A DNA stretch of 26,886 nucleotides. Origin: Streptococcus parasanguinis. Its GTDB lineage: Bacteria; Bacillota; Bacilli; Lactobacillales; Streptococcaceae. The DNA is taken from positions 1 through 26,886 of the forward strand of contig JAGZZN010000025.1 in assembly GCA_018377375.1 (NCBI GenBank), read 5' to 3'. Shown here one piece after another: positions 14,311-22,181 of this stretch. A program made the translations under genes and the position numbers. The notes below the pieces were generated by a model, which searched no databases, was not told the origin of the DNA, and worked only from the letters and a program-made list of their open reading frames with translations. Every line of letters starts with the position of its first letter. Positions within the stretch are counted from its first letter, which is position 1.

Positions 14311-17247
14311 ATGAAGAAAGATCTCACGTTAAAGTTATTTGGACCCCCTAAGGTTGTTTTCAATCAAAAAGATATTCGGTTTTCTTTCTCGAAGATGGAG
14401 GCCTTGCTTTATTACTTGGCGGTCATGGGCCAAGTTAACCGTGATGAAATAGCCGGTATCCTTTGGGGAGATAAGGAAAACCAAGTAGCTCGCAAAAACT
14501 TACGGAATACGGTTTATCAGGCCAATAAAATTTTTGAGGGAGATATCATTGTCTCACCAAGCCGGAGTAGTTTGGCCCTTAATCCTGACTTGAATCTTTC
14601 GTTGGATGTTCAGCTCTTTGAAAGAGATCCACTAAGTGCCTTAGATCTCTATCGGGGAGACTTTCTAGAGGGCTTCTATGTCAAGGATGATGAAGACTTT
14701 GACCAGTGGGCTTCTCGCAAACGAGATGCTTATAGGAAGCTCTATGTCGAAAGTTGTTATCAAAAAATTGAGCAGGTCGGTTTTGCAGATCCTAGGATAG
14801 AACTCTTGCTCCATCATTTGGTAGAGTTGGATGAATTTGAAGAGAAAAACTACCAGCTCTTGATGGAGTATTATAGCTTCCATCATCAGCTAGGAAAATT
14901 TTTTGAGACCTATTATAAGCTAGTCGATTTATTGGATCGCGAGCTCAGTGTGCGTCCCAGTCGAGCGATTGAGGAACTTTATCACTCCGTTTTGGAAGCC
15001 AAACGAACTCATAAACTGACCAATCGCTTGAATATCCGTGAACTTTCCTTTTTTGGTCGGAAACAAGAACTCTCGCAACTCGAGGAATACCTTTCCTTAG
15101 TCGAGACAGGTGAAGCGGTAGGTCCTTTTCTCGTGATGGGGCAATCTGGAACAGGTAAGAAACGTCTGTTGCGACAGTTGGTCTTGATGTCCAATCGCAG
15201 TTTTAACTTTATCAAGGTGGAAGGAAAAGCTACCAGTCAGCGATACGAAGGAAGCGCCTGGAATGATCTCAGACAAGCGCTAGAGAAACTGGGGGATGAG
15301 ATGGGGATTTCCCTTCTGGAAGAGGAGGATGATCTCATTTCGGTATGGAATCAGCTTCAGAGCCTTAGCAAAGAAAAACCGCTCCTGATCCTGCTTGAAA
15401 ACGCCCAGTGGTTCGATGCAGTGTCTCTAGAAAAAGTGAAACAACTAGAGGAGCGAAGAAACCAGGAGAAATGGCAACTGATTTTTACAGCTGAAGAGCC
15501 TCTGCCAGCTTTCTTCGTCAACTTCTTGGGGGGCTTGAAGGTAGAGAAACGCTTGTCCCAACTAGGGTTGACCAATTTTGCCCCAAGTGAAAGTCGTGCT
15601 CTCTTGAAAGGGGAACTGGGAGCAATAGAGCCGGCAGTGATGGAGCAGATGGTCGAATGGAGTGAAGGCAGTCCGTTCTTACTATCCAGCTATATCGAAG
15701 AGTGGAAAGAAAATGAAAATTTAGAACCCTTGCCTGATATCATTCAAGCTTATCTTTCTCAGGAGCTTGGGGATATGAGCAGCGAGGAAGAGGCTCTTCT
15801 ACACTACCTATCTTGTTTTCATAAGCCAATCTCCCTGTCTATCTTGGCAGAATTGACGGCTACAGAGCTTCCTGTTTTGACTGAATTAATCGAGCCTTTA
15901 TCTGAAAGAGCGATCGTCTCAATCGTAGAAGAAGGGGAGGATCTCTTGGTTCAATTTTGCAAGCAATTGGTAGCCATGTACTTTTACCATCTCCTCTCGC
16001 CGGCTAGACGGCGCCTCTTCCACCAACAAATTGCGCAAAAATTGGAAGAAACTTTAGAAGATTCGACGGACCTTCTCTTTTATAAGGAAATTGCCTACCA
16101 ATACAAACAATCGCAAAATCCCTTGCGTTCCTTATCGTTTGAGTTGACCTACTTAGAAGAAATCCTTCAGCTGGAGCATGAACTGTTTCCGATTTATTCC
16201 AAGGCAGATGAGGGGTTCCTATCAGATGGTACAAATAGCTATTTGGACATTTTGGAAGAGCTATCCCACCTACGCCAAGAATTAGATAACCTATTTTCAA
16301 GGCACCAAAGAGATAGAGAATATAAGTATTTGCAACTGCGTTACTTGTACCTAGAAGGCCGCTATTTTATTCGAAGTGGGGAGTATCAAAAGGGGATTCA
16401 TGATATCCAAAAAGTCATCTCCTATGCGCGGGAACTCAAACAGTCAGACTTCCTTTTAGAGGGTTATCGGCAAATCATTTATTATTGCATTCAAACAGAA
16501 AATATTTCTGAGATGGCCTATTATACAGATTTGGCTCTGGAAGATGCTATCCAAGCTAACAATCATGAGATCATCGCGATCCAGTTGCGCTTGAAAGGCT
16601 TGTATCATCTAATGGTTGGGGATGAGGAGCAGGCGACCCGGCATCTGTATCGCTCCATTGATTGCTTTAGTTTGACCAATAGTATGCAGGCCAAGTATGC
16701 CATTCAAATTGCGGCTTCTTTGGCCTACCTCGCTGAAATAGAGCAAATTAGGGGGCATTTCCAAGTAGCCGTCACCCACTTAGAAGAGGTCTTGCGTTTG
16801 GTGGGAGATCAAGCGGTTGATTCTGTCCGTGTCGTATTTGATATTGATCTGGGCATCGCCTATTATTGGAAGGGAGATTTGGTTCAAGCACGCCTTTGTT
16901 TTGACAGAGCCCAGAAGATTTTATCCAGTGTTCGCTTCCCTTGGAAGGAAGAATTGCTCGAATTTTATCAATCCTTAATCGCCTGCCAGCAAGGGGATCA
17001 AGAGAAACTTGCAGATTATCTGGCTCGAAAAGAAAGGATGATGAATCCATCTGCTAATTCACGGGATAAGGGGATGGTTCATTATCTATTAGCTTTCTTA
17101 TCTAATCAAAAGGAGAAGGGAGAAGAGCTCGATCCTGCCCTGAGTATCTTCTTGAAAGAAGAGAAGAATTACTATAAGAAAGTGGCAGAGCAACACTTGA
17201 ATCCCTACAGAGATCGTCAGTTTCTTAAGAAATTAAAAGACCTGTAG
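14311..17247 (+). CDS. BTAD/SARP-type transcriptional regulator with AAA/STAND ATPase and helical-repeat C-terminus
   Basis: 978 residues. Residues about 1-95 form an OmpR-like winged helix of the SARP type (LTLKLFGPPKV, then DEIAGILWGDKENQVARKNLRNTVYQ). About 110-230 is a bacterial transcriptional activation domain (YRGDFLEGF, WASRKRDAY and the ELDEFEEKNYQLLMEYY repeat). About 245-480 is a P-loop module: FFGRKQEL, Walker A GQSGTGKK at 277-284, and Walker B LLILLENAQWFD, where Glu363 replaces the usual Asp. About 520-978 is all-helical and TPR-like. This MalT-like architecture suggests an ATP-dependent signal-sensing activator in the cytosol. The ligand and targets are unknown. ATG 14311 was preferred to an upstream TTG because GGAGG sits eight bases before it. 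It has its own promoter and meets hutG head-on. Confidence 0.85.
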   Translation: MKKDLTLKLFGPPKVVFNQKDIRFSFSKMEALLYYLAVMGQVNRDEIAGILWGDKENQVARKNLRNTVYQANKIFEGDIIVSPSRSSLALNPDLNLSLDVQLFERDPLSALDLYRGDFLEGFYVKDDEDFDQWASRKRDAYRKLYVESCYQKIEQVGFADPRIELLLHHLVELDEFEEKNYQLLMEYYSFHHQLGKFFETYYKLVDLLDRELSVRPSRAIEELYHSVLEAKRTHKLTNRLNIRELSFFGRKQELSQLEEYLSLVETGEAVGPFLVMGQSGTGKKRLLRQLVLMSNRSFNFIKVEGKATSQRYEGSAWNDLRQALEKLGDEMGISLLEEEDDLISVWNQLQSLSKEKPLLILLENAQWFDAVSLEKVKQLEERRNQEKWQLIFTAEEPLPAFFVNFLGGLKVEKRLSQLGLTNFAPSESRALLKGELGAIEPAVMEQMVEWSEGSPFLLSSYIEEWKENENLEPLPDIIQAYLSQELGDMSSEEEALLHYLSCFHKPISLSILAELTATELPVLTELIEPLSERAIVSIVEEGEDLLVQFCKQLVAMYFYHLLSPARRRLFHQQIAQKLEETLEDSTDLLFYKEIAYQYKQSQNPLRSLSFELTYLEEILQLEHELFPIYSKADEGFLSDGTNSYLDILEELSHLRQELDNLFSRHQRDREYKYLQLRYLYLEGRYFIRSGEYQKGIHDIQKVISYARELKQSDFLLEGYRQIIYYCIQTENISEMAYYTDLALEDAIQANNHEIIAIQLRLKGLYHLMVGDEEQATRHLYRSIDCFSLTNSMQAKYAIQIAASLAYLAEIEQIRGHFQVAVTHLEEVLRLVGDQAVDSVRVVFDIDLGIAYYWKGDLVQARLCFDRAQKILSSVRFPWKEELLEFYQSLIACQQGDQEKLADYLARKERMMNPSANSRDKGMVHYLLAFLSNQKEKGEELDPALSIFLKEEKNYYKKVAEQHLNPYRDRQFLKKLKDL

Positions 17248-17327
17248 TGTCTCTTGCCTAAATCATAAGAGAGGGCTAAGCGGCCTATCCTCCTTTCAGA
17301 CAAAGATCATTGTGCCTGAAAACGAAG

Positions 17328-17372
17328 AAAAAGCATAGAAATACCCTAGCAATGGGTGTTTCTATGCTTTTT
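17328..17372. terminator. Bidirectional terminator between the regulator gene and hutG
   Basis: A 19-bp stem (17328-17346 with 17354-17372, one T-G pair, seven-base loop), flanked by an A-tract on the left arm and a T-tract on the right. It serves both convergent transcripts; hutG stops 18 bp to the right. Confidence 0.92.
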
Positions 17373-17390
17373 ATGTGTGTAGAAATCTTC

Positions 17391-18383
17391 TTAGTTCAGT
17401 TTTTGTTGCGCCAATATTTGGGTCAAGTAAAAGATAAATGTCGCAGCAAGATTTGAAGTATGATTGTCAATGTCATGAGGAGGAGAAACTTCCACGACAT
17501 CAAATCCGATTAGCTTACCACTAGCAGCAATGTGTTGGAGAAGTAGGAGGGCTAGTTTAGGATCGACACCAAGTGATTGGATGGCGCTAACACCAGGAGC
17601 AGAGCCGACCGCAAAGCAATCCATATCGATAGACAGATAGATCGCGGTTTGGTTTTCTAAAAATTGATCGATTCGATCCAGAATGGCTTGGTGGCTCATC
17701 TGGAAGAGGTCTTGCCCGGTTAAGAAATCAATACTTGGTGTTTTAGCAACGTAATTAAAGAGGAAGAGGTTGTTATTGTGCTCTTGGATCCCAAGGATGA
17801 GGTAAGGGAAGTCCTGACCTTTTTCTTTCGCATGATCAGCCATTTGACGAAAACCTGTTCCAGAATTGGGACCGGTTTGGTCGTAAGGCCGCAAATCAAA
17901 GTGGGCATCTAGATTGATCACAGCCAGTTGTTCATCTTTTTTCAAACTGGATTGAATCCCTAGATAGTGGCCGTAAGCAGTTCCGTGACCGCCTCCTAGG
18001 ACAATGGGTTGGATCCCTAATTGGTACATGCGCTGGATCGCTTGTGAGAGACTTTCTTGGAGTTCTTCTAGTGAATGGTTAGGCCCGTCAATATTTCCCA
18101 CATCATACACTGTCACATTGGTTCCCCAGTGCCATGGAAGTTTAGCGATTTGAGAACGGATGGCTGTAGGACCCTCGACTGCTCCCACACGCCCATTATT
18201 GATATAGACTCCTTTGTCGCTCTTAAAGCCGATGATCCCAAAGGTCATCCCCTCAAATGGAGTGAGGGTCTCGTCGTTTAGGTCTAAAAATTTGGTGACC
18301 ATTCCCCATTTGGCCGTGTAGGGATTGTCCTCGATGCTACCTTGGTAGTAGCTGTAGGTCATTGGATAGTAGTTTGTGAGCAA
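17391..18383 (-). CDS. hutG: Formimidoylglutamase HutG
   Basis: 330 residues of the ureohydrolase (arginase/agmatinase) fold. The binuclear manganese ligands are visible: His133 in GGGHGTAYGH, Asp159, His161 and Asp163 in NLDAHFD, and Asp253 and Asp255 in SIDMDCF. It splits N-formimino-L-glutamate to glutamate and formamide in the cytosol. The start is a TTG at 18383: GGAGG lies eight bases before it, whereas the first ATG in frame (18362) has no ribosome site at usable distance. It is the last gene of the hut operon, 82 bp after hutH with a hairpin between. The same operon has a folate-dependent route from the same substrate, so HutG may be an alternative branch. Confidence 0.92.
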   Translation of the reverse strand: MLTNYYPMTYSYYQGSIEDNPYTAKWGMVTKFLDLNDETLTPFEGMTFGIIGFKSDKGVYINNGRVGAVEGPTAIRSQIAKLPWHWGTNVTVYDVGNIDGPNHSLEELQESLSQAIQRMYQLGIQPIVLGGGHGTAYGHYLGIQSSLKKDEQLAVINLDAHFDLRPYDQTGPNSGTGFRQMADHAKEKGQDFPYLILGIQEHNNNLFLFNYVAKTPSIDFLTGQDLFQMSHQAILDRIDQFLENQTAIYLSIDMDCFAVGSAPGVSAIQSLGVDPKLALLLLQHIAASGKLIGFDVVEVSPPHDIDNHTSNLAATFIFYLTQILAQQKLN

Positions 18384-18416
18384 GCTTGTCGCCTCCCTTA
18401 TTTTTCTGAAAGCAGG

Positions 18417-18444
18417 CAGAGGCTGAGAAGATCGCCAGCCTCTG
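18417..18444 (-). promoter_or_regulatory. Stem-loop between hutH and hutG
   Basis: Perfect 9-bp stem CAGAGGCTG/CAGCCTCTG (18417-18425 with 18436-18444) and a ten-base loop. On the minus strand it is not followed by a real T-tract, so partial termination or 3'-end protection of the hutH part is more likely than full termination. Confidence 0.5.
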
Positions 18445-18465
18445 TTTTGCTTTATTCTTACTGTA

Positions 18466-20007
18466 TCAGTATTGAATGCTTAAGTCAACTGCTTTTTCGA
18501 TGGTTGCTAAGAATTCTTCGCTTTCGACAACAGCAGATGCTTTATTAAGTTCTTCAAAGATTTCGATATCTTTGTCAAATTCAATGAAGTTCAGTTTTTG
18601 ACGAATCAGCTCATAAGCTGGTTTTGTACCTTTACCAAGTTCATGATTTTCTGGCTTGAGATCCAAGGCTTGGCAAGCTGCCATGATTTCAGTAGCAACG
18701 ATGCGACGTGAGTTTTTAAGAATTTCTGCTGCTTTACGAGCGGCAGTCGTTCCCATGCTGACGAAATCTTCTTGGTTTTCACAAGATGGAATAGAATCGA
18801 CACTAGCAGGGTGAGCCAAAATTTTATTTTCCGATGCAAGGGATGCACAAGCATACTGGGTAATCATGAAGCCTGAGTTGAGTCCAGGGTGTTTGACTAA
18901 GAAGGATGGCAATTTACTGAGTTGGCTGTTGACCAAGCGTTCCACCCGACGTTCAGATACGTTCCCAATTTCAGAAAGGGCAATGCCTAAGAAGTCAAAT
19001 GGTTGCGCCATTGGTTCACCGTGGAAGTTACCTCCTGAGATGACGTGTCCTTCTTTGGTAATGATTGGGTTATCTGTGACAGAGTTGATTTCGATTTCAA
19101 CTTTTTCTTTTACGTAAGCAATAGAATCCTTGCTGGCTCCATGTATTTGAGGGATACAGCGAAGTGTATAAGGATCTTGTACCCGTTGTTGAGTCGCAAC
19201 AGTGGTATTCTTGCTTCCTTCAAGAAGGTTACGGATGTTGCGAGCAGTTGCCAATTGTCCACTTTGTGGGCGGATGGAATGAAGGTCTTCTTCGAATGGA
19301 CTGGTAATTCCATTGTGAACTTCCATTGAGAGAGCACCAGCGATATCAGAGAGTTTGAGCAATTGGATACCATCATAAGTCGCAAGAGCACCGATACCGG
19401 TTAGGACAGTCGTACCATTGATCAAGGCAAGCCCTTCTTTGGCAGCTAATTGGATCTTTTCAATTCCAGCACGATCTAAGGCTTCTTGACCACTGAGAAG
19501 TTCTCCTTTGTAGTAGGCGCGTCCAAGACCCAACATTGGTAAAACCATATGAGCAAGTGGTGCTAAGTCTCCAGAAGCTCCGAGAGAGCCTTTTTCAGGG
19601 ATATAAGGAGTGACTCCTTTGTTGAGCAATTCTAACAGTTTTTCAACGGTTGACAGACGAATGCCAGAATAACCTTTCAAGAGTGAGTTGATACGGATCA
19701 GCATGATGGCACGAACAGCATCTTCAGGAAGTGGATCACCGAAACCAGATGAGTGAGTTCGAATCAGGTTTTCTTGCAGTTGAACAGTATCTTCTGGAGA
19801 GATGCTGACATTACAGAGGGAACCAAAGCCAGTGGTTACACCATAGACGACTCGTTTTTCCCGGACAATGTCATCAACGATTTTACGGGATGCGATAACG
19901 GCTTCTTTGGCTTGTTCATCAAGCTCACATTGGGCACCGTGCCGAGCTACAGCGATGACTTCTTCGAGTGTTAAGCTATTACCATCTAAATGAATCAATT
20001 GAGTCAT
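18466..20007 (-). CDS. hutH: Histidine ammonia-lyase HutH
   Basis: 513 residues, the normal length. It deaminates L-histidine to trans-urocanate plus ammonia in the cytosol, the first step of the Hut pathway. The prosthetic MIO group forms from Ala144-Ser145-Gly146 in GSLGASGDLAPL. Other signatures are YGVTTGFGSL with the catalytic tyrosine (about 55) and GNFHGEPMAQPFD. The start was set at 20007, before MTQLIHLDG, because GGAGG precedes it. A longer reading to 20100 would add 31 residues with no ribosome site. It is separated from the permease gene by a structured 215-bp gap, while the operon's other gaps are 12-83 bp, so it may have extra control. Confidence 0.96.
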   Translation of the reverse strand: MTQLIHLDGNSLTLEEVIAVARHGAQCELDEQAKEAVIASRKIVDDIVREKRVVYGVTTGFGSLCNVSISPEDTVQLQENLIRTHSSGFGDPLPEDAVRAIMLIRINSLLKGYSGIRLSTVEKLLELLNKGVTPYIPEKGSLGASGDLAPLAHMVLPMLGLGRAYYKGELLSGQEALDRAGIEKIQLAAKEGLALINGTTVLTGIGALATYDGIQLLKLSDIAGALSMEVHNGITSPFEEDLHSIRPQSGQLATARNIRNLLEGSKNTTVATQQRVQDPYTLRCIPQIHGASKDSIAYVKEKVEIEINSVTDNPIITKEGHVISGGNFHGEPMAQPFDFLGIALSEIGNVSERRVERLVNSQLSKLPSFLVKHPGLNSGFMITQYACASLASENKILAHPASVDSIPSCENQEDFVSMGTTAARKAAEILKNSRRIVATEIMAACQALDLKPENHELGKGTKPAYELIRQKLNFIEFDKDIEIFEELNKASAVVESEEFLATIEKAVDLSIQY

Positions 20008-20222
20008 ATAAAACCTCCGATTATGAATAGTTGTTCTGTGGAAGTAGATGTGTTTACTTCGGTTTGAATACCAAACATGGGCCCATTGTCTATTGATCAT
20101 AAAAATTGAAAAGAGTCATAGAGAAAAGGGCTCAGGTTTGATATTCGTGGAGTCCTAGATGGGATAGGGAGCAAAACCGAGCTTCGCTCCCGTCTCTGTT
20201 CCCATCTACTGTGTAAAGAAAA
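20008..20222 (-). promoter_or_regulatory. Structured 215-bp region between the permease gene and hutH
   Basis: A nested hairpin pairs TAGATGGGA (20156-20164) with TCCCATCTA (20200-20208), and inside it GGGAGC (20167-20172) with GCTCCC (20186-20191). The apical part can alternatively fold as GAGC-GAA-GCTC on the RNA strand. Nearer to hutH lie GAAGTA/TACTTC (20041-20046 and 20055-20060), GTTTG/CAAAC and the palindrome ATGGGCCCAT (20077-20086). TATGAT on the minus strand near 20096-20101 is a possible -10 without a good -35. A regulatory leader, internal promoter or repeat element are all possible. Confidence 0.45.
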
Positions 20223-21566
20223 TTAGTGAGGAAGGGTTTTCGATTTATGTAGTTTATCGCCGTGGAAAACAAAGTAAAGTCCACTTGCAATCACGAGACC
20301 GATGGCCCCCCAAACAAAGTTCATTAGGTTGTCCCCTGCGATCATCAAGATACTGATCACAACAGCTAGAACAGGGATAACAGGACCAAATGGCACTCGG
20401 AAGGTAACCTTTTTGTCTGGGTACATTTTTCTGAGTTTGATGGCTGCCAAAGCTGTTGGAATGTATTGGAAGAAACGGAAGACAACACTAAAGGTTGCTA
20501 AGGATTCAAAAGAGCCAGATAACAAGAGTAAGAAAGCGAAGATACCAGAAATGATAATGGCAATGACAGGAGCATTCTTAGAGTTTGTTTTTCCAAGACC
20601 CTCTGGTAAGAGTTTTTCAGTTGCTAATGCGGCACCGAAACGAGGGACCATGATGGATTCACCAATGTTTAATCCAGCAATTGAAATGAGGGCTCCGTAA
20701 GAAACGAGTGGAGCTCCGATAGGGCCAATCATTTCGACAAATGCGTCTTGTACTGGTGCACCGGTTTGCATAATGCGACCACCAAGCATGGCGATTGTTC
20801 CAGCGATGATCAACATGTAGAGAACAGATACAATACTAATAGAACCTAGAATAGCGCGGGGAACATTCTTTTCAGGGTTGCGCATTTCCCCTGCAACGAT
20901 AGACATGGTTTCAAATCCGATGAAACCGTAGAAGATGTAGACGGCTGTACTAGAAATAGAACTGAAGAGGCTTGTTCCACTTTCCAATTGAAGGAAAGGT
21001 GTGAAGTTGCCCTTGCTCACGCCACCGGAAATGAAGAAGATGGCAAAGAGTGAAAAGAGGACAATTGGAATTAATTTTGCAACAGTAGCTGTCAGAGTAA
21101 ACATCTTAGAGGTTTTCAGACCAGCAATGTTCATCAGACTCAAGAGAATCAGCATACCGATACTGATCGGAAGGTTGTAGCCTTCAAATGCTGGGAAAGT
21201 GATGATGAAGATCTTAGCAAAGCCGGCTAACATGGCAGCCCAAGCGATAACAGTAACGGCCCAACCGAGAATCCCAACGTTAAAGCCAACGAAGTCTCCG
21301 AAAGCGGCTTTTGAGTATTGCATGGCTCCACCGTTTTTGTCGAAGTAGCCAGCTGTTTCAGCCAGACAGGCTGATAGTAGCATGACGAGAATAGCAACCC
21401 CGAACATGACAGCTAGAGAAGCTGGTCCGAGGCCAGAATAAATTTTTTGAGGGAGGAGGAAGATACCAGATCCGATTACGGCGTTGATACCGTAAAGAGT
21501 GGCACCGCTAAAGCTGAATTTCGCTTTTTCTTGTTCCTCAATCGACTGTTTATGTGCTCCGTTCAT
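20223..21566 (-). CDS. APC-family amino-acid permease, probable histidine/urocanate-related uptake
   Basis: 447 residues with about twelve hydrophobic segments. The N-terminal YGINAVIGSGIFLLP is the substrate-backbone-binding motif of TM1 in the amino acid-polyamine-organocation superfamily. TM6 has FYGFIGFETM. It sits in the cytoplasmic membrane and takes up an amino acid. That it is histidine is inference from its place inside the hut operon; specificity cannot be read from the sequence. ATG 21566 follows AAGGAG. It starts 21 bp after the hutD-like gene and precedes hutH. Confidence 0.88.
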   Translation of the reverse strand: MNGAHKQSIEEQEKAKFSFSGATLYGINAVIGSGIFLLPQKIYSGLGPASLAVMFGVAILVMLLSACLAETAGYFDKNGGAMQYSKAAFGDFVGFNVGILGWAVTVIAWAAMLAGFAKIFIITFPAFEGYNLPISIGMLILLSLMNIAGLKTSKMFTLTATVAKLIPIVLFSLFAIFFISGGVSKGNFTPFLQLESGTSLFSSISSTAVYIFYGFIGFETMSIVAGEMRNPEKNVPRAILGSISIVSVLYMLIIAGTIAMLGGRIMQTGAPVQDAFVEMIGPIGAPLVSYGALISIAGLNIGESIMVPRFGAALATEKLLPEGLGKTNSKNAPVIAIIISGIFAFLLLLSGSFESLATFSVVFRFFQYIPTALAAIKLRKMYPDKKVTFRVPFGPVIPVLAVVISILMIAGDNLMNFVWGAIGLVIASGLYFVFHGDKLHKSKTLPH

Positions 21567-21587
21567 AATGTTTCTCCTTTGTGAACA

Positions 21588-22166
21588 TTATTGTAGTCCA
21601 GTCCAGATAGCAATCGGTTGCTCCCCAGACTGATGGGGTAAAAACGTGATTGTCATCTCTTGAAGAGGAGATGCTTGTTCGATCACCAGGAGCTCGTGAG
21701 TTTGGAGAGTTTGAGAATGATTGGTTCCCCATTCGAGTGTTAGTGGACAGAGAGCGTAGATCAATTGATAGCGACTCTGACTTTTGACACTCTCTTTTGG
21801 GGATATAGCACTCATATGCCCCTGATAAGAAGGTTTGTAGATCAAATTAAAGTCTTGACAAGTCCCTTGGCTAGATACAGGATCTCCCCCATCAAAGAAG
21901 TAGCTTTGAAAGGGGTTCAAAACCACTTCTTTATGGTGATGGGTGAGTCTAATGGAGGCATTCAAGGGCATCAAGATTCGGTGGTAGCCGGTGAGATCGG
22001 TAAAGTTACTTTTTTCAACCTCTACCGTTGCAGTAGAGAGGCGGAAGTCAAAGGTCCGATCTGGATAGCTTCCTCCCTCTGGGGAGAGAAAGAGTTGGGT
22101 GGTTTGGCCACCAGACCAAGTAGAAATTTGATAATCTGCGGGGGTAAGATGAAGGAGAGTCACCAT
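21588..22166 (-). CDS. hutD: HutD-family protein
   Basis: 192 residues, cupin-like beta-rich. The N-terminal WSGGQTTQLFLSPEGG, the following FDFRLSTATVE, LTGYHRILMPL and the later SYFFDGGDPVS are hallmarks of the HutD family, which occurs in hut loci of many bacteria. In Pseudomonas HutD has been proposed to limit the upper level of hut expression, perhaps by binding a pathway intermediate; no enzymatic activity is established. It lies 15 bp after fhs and 21 bp before the permease gene in the same transcript. The ATG follows AGAAGG. Confidence 0.85.
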   Translation of the reverse strand: MVTLLHLTPADYQISTWSGGQTTQLFLSPEGGSYPDRTFDFRLSTATVEVEKSNFTDLTGYHRILMPLNASIRLTHHHKEVVLNPFQSYFFDGGDPVSSQGTCQDFNLIYKPSYQGHMSAISPKESVKSQSRYQLIYALCPLTLEWGTNHSQTLQTHELLVIEQASPLQEMTITFLPHQSGEQPIAIWTGLQ

Positions 22167-22181
22167 AGGACGCCTTCTTTC

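Noticed and set aside
20008..20100. N-terminal extension of hutH
   Set aside because: The added residues have no family similarity, and GGAGG precedes ATG 20007.
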